Source: Methylobacterium sp. 77
GTDB lineage: Bacteria > Pseudomonadota > Alphaproteobacteria > Rhizobiales > Beijerinckiaceae
Length of the DNA: 64,000 bases
Reading direction: 5' to 3'
Assembly (NCBI RefSeq): GCF_000372825.1
Contig: NZ_KB910516.1
Coordinates: forward strand, 4,220,011 to 4,284,010
In this document: positions 63,454 to 64,000 of the stretch, one piece after another
How the letters are laid out: the number at the start of each line of letters is the position of its first letter
How positions within the stretch are numbered: the first letter of the stretch is position 1
Notes under the pieces: generated by a model
What the model saw: only the letters and a program-made list of their open reading frames with translations
Database searches by the model: none
Told to the model about the DNA's origin: nothing
Made by a program: the position numbers and the translations under genes

Positions 63454-63803
63454 TCATGTCGTCATCCTGGCTCCGAAGGCCGAGGATCGCATCCCGGTTC
63501 TTGCTCCGGCTTTCGCTTTACACGCTCCTGCCGTCCTCGGTTCACCGACAGGTTTCGCTCTCGCCGGTGGCCGCGCCATGAAATGCGCCACCTTGTGCAT
63601 GCAGAGCGCGAACAATCCCGCGATGGCGACCATGGCGGCATCAACCAGAGGAAGGCAGGGTCGAACCGCAGCAATGCGCTCGGCGAGGGAGCGGCGGCGG
63701 CGATCGGATCCGCCGGGGCGACGGCGCCGAACAGGGAGGCGTTGGCGATGGCCCTGTCTCGCCATGCGGCCCGATGAGGCCGGAACAGCGGAACGACGGT
63801 CAT
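63454..63803 (-). pseudogene. Possible frameshifted small gene upstream of ada
   Basis: From ATG 63803 the minus strand reads MTVVPLFRPHRAAWRDRAIANASLFGAVAPADP with GC-rich third positions, to FDPAFLWLMPP near 63650. Then the other frame gives LVDAAMVAIAGLFALCMHKVAHFMARPP, a hydrophobic helix. Joined with a one-base shift near 63640-63655 it would make one protein with a membrane helix. Alternatively it is noise. The rest of 63406-64000 shows nothing clear. Confidence 0.25.
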
Positions 63804-64000
63804 CAAGAGCTTAGGCGACGAAGAAGGCGCGGATTTTCTAATCCGCGCGGCCCGGCGGCAGCATGGCGCATCCCAATCCCGAAGAGCGAGCAAAAGCTGC
63901 TGCACGACGAGGCTCGATGTTTCAGGTCGTCATAGGTTGGCGGAGGTGCAAAGACAGCAGCTCTCCAGATCGTGTTGTGACATCGTCTGGCAAAGACTGT

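Overview
The window is GC-rich, densely packed alphaproteobacterial chromosome. A Methylobacterium-like member of the Hyphomicrobiales fits best. This rests on gene content: a PaoABC-type aldehyde oxidoreductase, SfnB/SfnG and SsuD-type organosulfur oxidation, a cynABDS cluster, a glutathione-dependent formaldehyde pair, a second GluRS, and DUF2865 and CreA envelope proteins. I could not run a search, so the genus is an inference. I see no rRNA, tRNA, CRISPR array, intact insertion sequence or prophage.

Left part (1-12.9 kb): DNA repair and RNA/DNA-hybrid genes (aag, cut by the window edge, and rnhA) overlap by a GTGA. A YqcI/YcgG (GntA-like) gene is coupled to a DUF1989 gene. Next to it lie two back-to-back gene remnants, a MocR C-terminus and a flavin monooxygenase C-terminus. 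Then come a three-subunit molybdenum hydroxylase operon, a divergent HxlR/SDR pair, a DMP19 protein, an M20 peptidase, an orphan ParA and a DoxX protein.

Nitrogen region (13.0-18.9 kb): cynABDS encodes an NrtABD/CynABD-type transporter and cyanase. It is transcribed away from a PAS-PAS-AAA+-Fis sigma-54 activator. The intergenic region holds a full match to a -24/-12 promoter and three copies of a TACGA-N4-TCGTA element, so the regulatory circuit can be read from the sequence.

Middle (19-33 kb): a PilZ protein, an mhqO/mhqD-like quinone-detoxification pair, a glycosyltransferase plus methyltransferase pair, a class III cyclase coupled to a YaiI protein, an HD-GYP protein, a flavin amine oxidase, an EI24 membrane protein, an NDUFA9-like protein, and then sfnG-sfnB for sulfone-sulfur use.

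33-52 kb is mainly housekeeping and envelope: gltX2, a LysR/EamA divergent pair, a CorC/HlyC protein, an MFS exporter, an OmpA protein with a long charged repeat region, DUF2865, CreA, cysS, a caspase-fold protein that lacks both catalytic residues and carries a Gln-rich tail, small secreted proteins, an HhH protein and an ABC exporter.

Right part (52-64 kb): frmA-fghA for formaldehyde oxidation, a TonB siderophore-type receptor with a clear terminator, and a convergent five-gene organosulfur operon (acyl-CoA-dehydrogenase-like enzyme, SsuD-like monooxygenase, two sulfonate-binding proteins, His-rich cupin) without its own permease or ATPase. A small Rmf/CrpP-like protein and ada follow. The strongest leads are the sigma-54 cyanate circuit, the GntA-like/DUF1989 pair, the pseudo-caspase, and the transporter-less organosulfur operon beside a TonB receptor.
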